This document shows positions 59,245-64,000 of a DNA stretch of 64,000 nucleotides, piece after piece. Origin of the DNA: Undaria pinnatifida (lineage: Eukaryota > Sar > Phaeophyceae > Laminariales > Alariaceae); the NCBI GenBank assembly GCA_012845835.1, contig JABAKD010000021.1, forward strand, positions 1,961,685 through 2,025,684, in the 5' to 3' direction. The number at the start of each line of letters is the position of its first letter. Within the stretch, counting starts at the first letter, position 1. The position numbers and the translations under genes were made by a program. A model generated the notes under the pieces. The model saw nothing but the letters and a program-made list of their open reading frames with translations, was not told where the DNA came from and searched no databases.

Positions 59245-60972
59245 TTACCTCGCGGATACCCTCTTTCGTTGCGGCGTTACCGTCGTGGTGTGCTCCATGG
59301 CTATGCTGGAGTTGGTGCAGAATTCTTGGATCTCGTCGAAGGTGCAAGCGCATTGATCATCGTCGTTGCTTGCCTGTGCTGCAGGAACTCCAGCAGGCAT
59401 TGATGGCGTATCAGTCGTGTCGCCCAGGGTGCGAAGGAATACGTCGTAAGAGCATATGCTCTTGTCCTCTGGGTGTTGGGTGAGCGGAAGCGAAGTGCTG
59501 CTGTCGAACTGCAAGTGGGGGTTTCTTGTTTCGAGGATAGTGCTTACCCCTGGTTGCATTGCTTTGATGGAGGAGAAGACGTTGCGTCCCAGTCCAGGTA
59601 CGAACATGGCCGAGATGCGAACAGGAGCACGCTTGCCAGCCTGGTCAATGATCTATCCCCATATGGTGCCTGTTGCTGTTGCGAATACGTTCTTCCCGTT
59701 GGTCATGATGGTGTTCGGATCTTTTAGATTCTTGTAACCCTTCAGGCTTTTCCGCAGTATTGGAATCAGCTCCTCGTCTATCAGGTGGTCCGACGCGCCG
59801 CTGTCCACAAGCATGGTGAACCTGTCGCTGTTGGGGTGAAAACCCCTGTTGCCGTTACCATTGGAGTGAAAACCCTTGGGGTGAAAACCTCTGTTGCCGC
59901 TACCAGCTAGCAGCCCTGTAAACGCGAATCCCTCTTCGAAACCATCGTCGAAGTTGGGGGATGGTTTTTCGTCGTCGTTGGGGCGCGTGCTCGCGCCCTG
60001 TACAGCAGAGGCAGTGAGAGCGCGTCCACTCTGCGGTGGGCGTGGCGCTCCTTGCTTGTAGCATTCCGTGTCGTTGTGCGAGGCAGTTTTGTGTACAGAA
60101 CACCACTTGTGCTCAGCTCCAACGTTGGATGCTGCCTTGCCGTTTGAAGATTCCTTGTTGTTCTGCTTGTTGTAGGCGCCAGTAGACTTGCTGTCGTTGT
60201 CGTCATTCCTTTTCCAGCAGTTGCGGGCGTAGTGCCCTTGCTTTCCGCAATGACTGCAAGTCGATGCCTCAGTCATGGCAATGCCACGACCAGCGATCCT
60301 GGTGTCGCTGTTGCGGGAAAGATCATCTAAATAAAGATGGCGCATCGTGCTTGGCATCTGGTCAATGTCGAAAGTCGGGTCTCGGAACATCATCATCTTG
60401 ATGTCCTTGTACTCCGCCGTGAATCCTTGTACACAGATGTCCTTACATCTGCGGTCGGAAATCACCTCGCCCATCTTCTCGAGCTCAGAGCGCGCGAGCA
60501 TCTTTTCCACAAAGTAGGAGTCCGGATCTTCTCCTTGCTCCATGTTGGTGTTGACGAGCTTGACCATTTTCGCCCGGATCACTTCGTCAGTGACCTTGTT
60601 GTACTTCGAGACAAGTTTTTGTAGGGCCTTTTGTCCGTCACCGGTCGTCCCAGTCTCATCCTCGTGCTTGAGTACGAGTAGAGATGCTGGTTTTTCCGTT
60701 AGTAGAAAATGCATGGCGTACAGATCTTGATTTGCCCTTTCATAAGCTGTGATTTCTTGTGCGAGTGCCGGTGAAGGTCCCGTACCGGCCGTCGCTTCGG
60801 TCGGTCGAGGACGCCCTTTAATGAGGTTAGCGACATCGCGTCTGGATACTTCAATTACAACCGCCAATCGTTAATGCCAATCTCGAATATCAGCTGGGCT
60901 GCGCCCATCGAACGTCCTCAGTCCTTCAATAGCGTTGGCGAATGAAGTGCTGCTGCTGTTGGATTCCCCCAT
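59245..60972 (-). pseudogene. gag-pro: Copia gag-protease reading frame with two in-frame stops
   Basis: ATG at 60972 in a good context (CATCACCATGG). Residues 18-33 (LRTFDGRSPADIRDWH) are followed by a TAA, and the same frame continues RLAVVIEVSRRDVANLIKG. The capsid region runs to a single zinc knuckle CSHCGKQGHYARNC, then a low-complexity linker and the protease motif MLVDSGASDHLI (catalytic DSG). After TIWG a TAG (59652) interrupts. The same frame then resumes with MFVPGLGRNVFSSIKAMQPG, the usual end of Copia protease. Both stops are one transition away from CAA and CAG, so ordinary decay is likely. Gag packages RNA; the protease matures the polyprotein. Confidence 0.85.
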
Positions 60973-61990
60973 GGTGATGATGAGTAGGTGCCAGAGAGCA
61001 GTTCACTCAGATGTCTCGTATGGTATCAGTACTTGTAAAGCAGTGTAGTAGTACCAGTAATCCCGCCGCACGTATGATACGAGCTGCTGTATGAAACAGC
61101 CGTTTCAAGTGCAGTAGTGGTGTTTGTGTAGAAGTCGAAGGCGTTATTATGGAGATTTCCAAAAAAAACTCGGAAACCTCTAAAAAAGATACAGCAGTAC
61201 GAAGGTCCTCCTGATGCAGCTGCTGGTTGCTGGCTTGCACTACAAGTAGTCGCCTTGATGCTACTCTACTGCCGGGAGTGCTCTTGACAAATCTTGTCGC
61301 TTGGAGTTTGGCGAGTTCTTACTGAGAAGTCACGCTTTTGGCCCGCACGCTCAATGAGGTGCGTTGGGCAGTTTTGTTCTGTCTATCACGATGATCACAC
61401 GTGAAGTCTATGGCCCGCCCTCAACGTGAGGTGCGTTGGGCTCGAATTTTGGTCGGTCTATCACGATGATCACACGTGAAGTCCTTGAACTAGAGGTCAG
61501 AGCTCTATTAACAGACAAGTAGGTTGTACCGTCGAGAGTTGCGTCTGTACCGCTGTTGCTCAGAACGACCCGCTTATTTGGAGTCGAGGCACCGTACAGC
61601 AGTTAGTTGTATAATCGAGTATATCGAGGTTTCGTTTTGGAGTCCTTGACGATGTAAAAATGGGTCCCGTGCGCGTGGATGGTTGATTTGGTACAACCTG
61701 TGATGTGGTGGCGTTCTGTACCTCTAAGTACCTCGATTACAGCTCTGGCATCAATTGCTTTCATTGAGTACGTAAGGCCCTCTAGATATGCTCACTCACT
61801 CACCGCGCGTTTCCAATGAAGTACTCTCGTAGTAGTCCTCCGTCTGATACTTCTCGTCGTACTCGTAGAAGTAGATGTAGAAGCTCCCGTAAGCAGCAGT
61901 AGATTTCTTGATCAGTCGTCCTCAAGTGATGATGATGATCGTGAATCCGTGCCTTAGCTCTCCCCGTTTACGCGTGCGAAGGTCGAAACC
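60973..61990 (-). other. Copia 5' leader
   Basis: Region between the 5' LTR and gag. Contains a tandem 72-bp duplication (starts near 61356 and 61428, GAGGTGCGTTGGGC ... ATCACACGTGAAGTC). Directly after the sense LTR end comes GGTTTCGACCTTCGCACGCG. It lacks the TGG start of a standard tRNA-3' primer site, so the primer is unresolved. Unusually long leader (about 1 kb). Confidence 0.6.
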
Positions 61991-63015
61991 TGTTGATTAG
62001 TATATGAAGTTCTCGAGGCTCATAACCTGTTGATTCTTAGATGAAGCTCTCGAGGCTATAACCTATTGATAGCTGCTTGATGCGTTGACGCGAGACAAGG
62101 CTGATAACCTGTTGATGATAACCTATTGAACTTAGGTGGCATGTGGCGTGTATCAGCTCTCTTGGCTGGTGTACGCCTGTAGGCTCGTTTTCGGATGACC
62201 CGATGAAGACATAGCCTATATATATATCCTTAATGAGGACACACAACTCGTTATGCGCGCGATCGGAGTATCACACACAGCTTGCAAAGATGAGTTTTGA
62301 CGAAATCTTCGATCTCACAGCTGGAGTGTATTTTAATTTTTAAAATATTTATATATGATTTCAGGCAAACGAAGGCCACGGTTAGGTGAGCCTGTAGGAG
62401 CAGAGAGCTCGAGCTGAGAAGATGTTGTTCGGCGACCCCAGACCGATATGTTGATTAATGATTAGTTTGCTCAGCAGATGAGAGCTGATGGTGAGCAAAA
62501 AGGAGTGATCGAGGTGGGCCTGGCCATTACCTGATCGAGACGGCACAATGCGTATGCTACGGACAGATCTACCCTACGTGTAGATGTCTGATCTACCAAC
62601 AGCAACGTTTCCTGAGGCTTGCTCGTGGTCCACCGTACCTATGACAATGTTCCCTGAGGTTTGCTTCTGGAAGCTCAGCTACGTCAGCGTCCCAACAGTA
62701 GTCAACCTGAAATCATATTCCACGAATGTTGCTACCAGGTACTTATTCCGCCGCATTTTTTTTTATTACACCGCACTACTCGTACGTACTACATGTACTA
62801 GCTTTTGGATATGACTAACCAGCAAGCTGCTGTGCATCATGTATCCAAGATATTGCTGCTGAGACTTGTGCTTGCTACGAGCTGCATCGATAAACGACAA
62901 CACTCAGACTTATTTTAACTGTCTGTTGTACGAACAACTCGCAATGTATACCAGATGACTTTTGAGTGTTATCAAGTAACGACATGATAGTTACTGACAA
63001 GTAGCATCTCTAATA
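61991..63015 (-). repeat. 5' LTR of the Copia element
   Basis: 1025 bp. Carries a short R1 copy in minus orientation at 62227-62330, flanked by CCTATATATATA and ATTTATATATGATTT. The other LTR has plus-oriented R1 at the same spot. Sense-strand promoter elements were not identified with confidence. Confidence 0.85.
62227..62330 (-). repeat. R1 short form in the 5' LTR
   Basis: From TCCTTAATGAGGACACACAA to CAGCTGGAGTGTA. Ends exactly where the other short R1 copies end. Confidence 0.8.
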
Positions 63016-63150
63016 CTACGGACAACTACTGGCTTGAAATCCTGCGCAACTAGTTGTCTACGGACAACTACTGGCCTGAAATCTTGCGCAACCGGTTGTC
63101 TACGGACAAACTACTATCCTGGATCACCAAGCGCAACTACTAGTTGCAGG
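63016..63150. repeat. 42-bp minisatellite, right array (part 2)
   Basis: CTACGGACAACTACTGGCTT and CCTGCGCAACTAGTTGTCTA units resume after the Copia element. Together with 54602-54917 they formed one array before its insertion. Confidence 0.85.
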
Positions 63151-63176
63151 TGTTTGTTGTAGTTGTACAGGGTGTA

Positions 63177-63310
63177 AAATGTTGGACATATCCCGATTAT
63201 GAGTAGGAACGGTGTTCTGCCTCGAAAGAGATGCGCGGTGGTCAACGGTCAATTACTAACTAAGGCATGCAACAAATAATTACCCCCCACTCCTGCGTCC
63301 ATACCTTCTC
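63177..63310 (+). pseudogene. LINE 3' UTR, remainder
   Basis: GTAGGAACGGTGTTCTGCCT, GTCAACGGTCAATTACTAAC and a C-rich end align with 51960-52075. This shows it is the continuation of the LINE interrupted at 53559. Confidence 0.65.
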
Positions 63311-63497
63311 CTCGTTGCTTTCCGCTTCAATCATATTGCGTATCCGGCTCCTCTTAACCTGCCTAACTTGCACCGAGCCGCCCCACCAATGTCGCAGCGG
63401 CCGTACGTTGTCCTAATGGAAGTTGTATCGTGTGTTCAGAGTAATGGGAATAGCAGCAGTAGAAATGGTGGTGGTGGTGGTGATGGTAGAGATAGTT

Positions 63498-63530
<33 letters not shown>

Positions 63531-64000
63531 TGGTGGCAGTAGAGTGTAGTAGTAGCAGCAGTAGCACTAGTCGTGGCAGCAGTAGCGCTGGCAGTAGTAG
63601 TAGCTGTAGTATCAATAGTATAGAAGTAGCAATACCTACAGACCCGCATGTTGTTGATAGCACTGCGATAAAACTCGTGCTGATAGTACCTTGTCGTATT
63701 CGTAGCGGCTGTAGTGATCCAATGGAACTGATCCTCAGTTACGCAATTAATTGGGCTGTCAATGCTACGATCAACGAAAATATACAACTATCTGCCTTTC
63801 AAACCTACGTACATACCATCCTACCTTCTTATTATATATATTTGTAGTTTCCACCCAAATCCATCGGTTGTCTCCGCCATACCGCCTTTTTATATAGTTT
63901 ATGTTCTAACTTTAGGAATGTTTGCATATGCCGCCCATCAATCGTCGTGCAAGGCGACTCCTCTAACGCCACTACTGGAATGTTATACCAAGTTTTTCTT
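63311..64000. repeat. (GGT)n/(TAG)n trinucleotide tract and flanks
   Basis: 63462-63640 is a compound of GGT, TAG and CAG trinucleotides, giving serine- or threonine-rich artefact frames. The flanks show no gene. Confidence 0.7.

Larger units (their letters stand above)
54918..63015 (-). mobile_element. Copia-type LTR retrotransposon, internally deleted
   Basis: 8098 bp, sense strand minus. LTRs are 61991-63015 (5' in sense) and 54918-57154 (3' in sense). CTACG at 54913-54917 and 63016-63020 is a perfect 5-bp target duplication. On the sense strand the LTR starts TATTAGAGATGC and ends AATCAACA. A purine tract GGGAGGAGA abuts the 3' LTR (57155-57163). The coding order gag, protease, degraded linker and RNase H identifies Ty1/copia. 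The reverse transcriptase core was not found between about 58300 and 58140, and integrase is not recognisable, so the element cannot be autonomous. Confidence 0.85.
53559..63176. mobile_element. TIR element with 42-bp palindromic minisatellites (split by Copia)
   Basis: Left end CACACCCTGTACAACTACA; the right end reads GTAGTTGTACAGGGTGTA, its inverse. Flanking AAATGTCTG (53550-53558) and AAATGTTGG (63177-63185) look like an imperfect ~9-bp target duplication. The related LINE end at 51946 (CCCAAATGTTACAGG) is an empty site. Without the Copia insertion the element is about 1.5 kb. It has minisatellite arrays at both sides and ~690 bp of unique DNA between (53920-54600). No transposase is seen. 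A 8-9-bp duplication would fit hAT-, Mutator- or Zisupton-type transposons; which one is not decidable here. Confidence 0.6.

Noticed and set aside
59245-60972. In-frame TAA and TAG in gag-pro as possible stop-codon reassignment to Gln
   Set aside because: The LINEs here also contain TGA and other stops and frameshifts; ordinary decay by transitions explains all of them.

Overview
This window is nuclear DNA of a eukaryote and consists mostly of transposable elements and simple repeats. The evidence is direct: a coding frame is split by a 477-bp GTAAGT...CCCAG intron, and the window holds tRNA-headed SINEs with poly-A tails, a decayed LINE, an LTR retrotransposon, Tc1/mariner-type TA insertions and long microsatellites. 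No bacterial operon, rRNA, canonical tRNA or CRISPR array was seen. Base composition is near 50% GC with strong local skews. The lineage cannot be fixed from sequence alone. An algal or stramenopile-like host is a guess from the general style of the LINE and Copia proteins and from intron spacing.

Layout. 0-19.6 kb is relatively unique DNA. It holds the one convincing host gene (9163-11010, two exons, a 456-residue polytopic membrane protein), weaker candidate exons at 4.3-5.8 kb and 11.4-12.0 kb, a possible piggyBac-like transposase remnant (14.5-15.2 kb, minus), two copies of a ~725-bp dispersed repeat, and two copies of a small inverted-repeat element with ACTCGYRCGAGT palindromes. 19.6-25.5 kb holds SINEs, a ~490-bp (TTG)n tract that is best read as the (CAA)n tail of a SINE, and a decayed LINE on the minus strand with endonuclease, reverse transcriptase and C-terminal fragments. 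26-28 kb has a candidate two-exon gene end (minus) and a tandemly duplicated coding segment. 29.5-48.5 kb is a mosaic of one high-copy repeat (called R1 here), three SINE families, a 476-bp tandem triplication, two Tc1/mariner-type elements inserted in R1 copies, and G-rich R1 extensions. 48.4-51.4 kb is a C-rich degenerate minisatellite with hairpin-capable units.

51.8-63.3 kb is a layered insertion stack. A LINE 3' end is interrupted by a terminal-inverted-repeat element of about 1.5 kb that carries 42-bp palindromic minisatellite arrays. That element is interrupted by an 8.1-kb Copia-type retrotransposon with a perfect 5-bp target duplication (CTACG). The Copia LTRs in turn carry the R1 repeat, in opposite orientations in the two LTRs. 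The Copia element keeps gag, protease and RNase H traces but has lost the reverse transcriptase core and has in-frame stops.

The window is best read as a history of nested mobile-element insertions around very few host genes. The most unusual points are the oppositely oriented R1 in the paired LTRs, several families with palindrome-filled ends, and the SINE tail expanded into a giant microsatellite. I found no evidence of a working multi-gene system.
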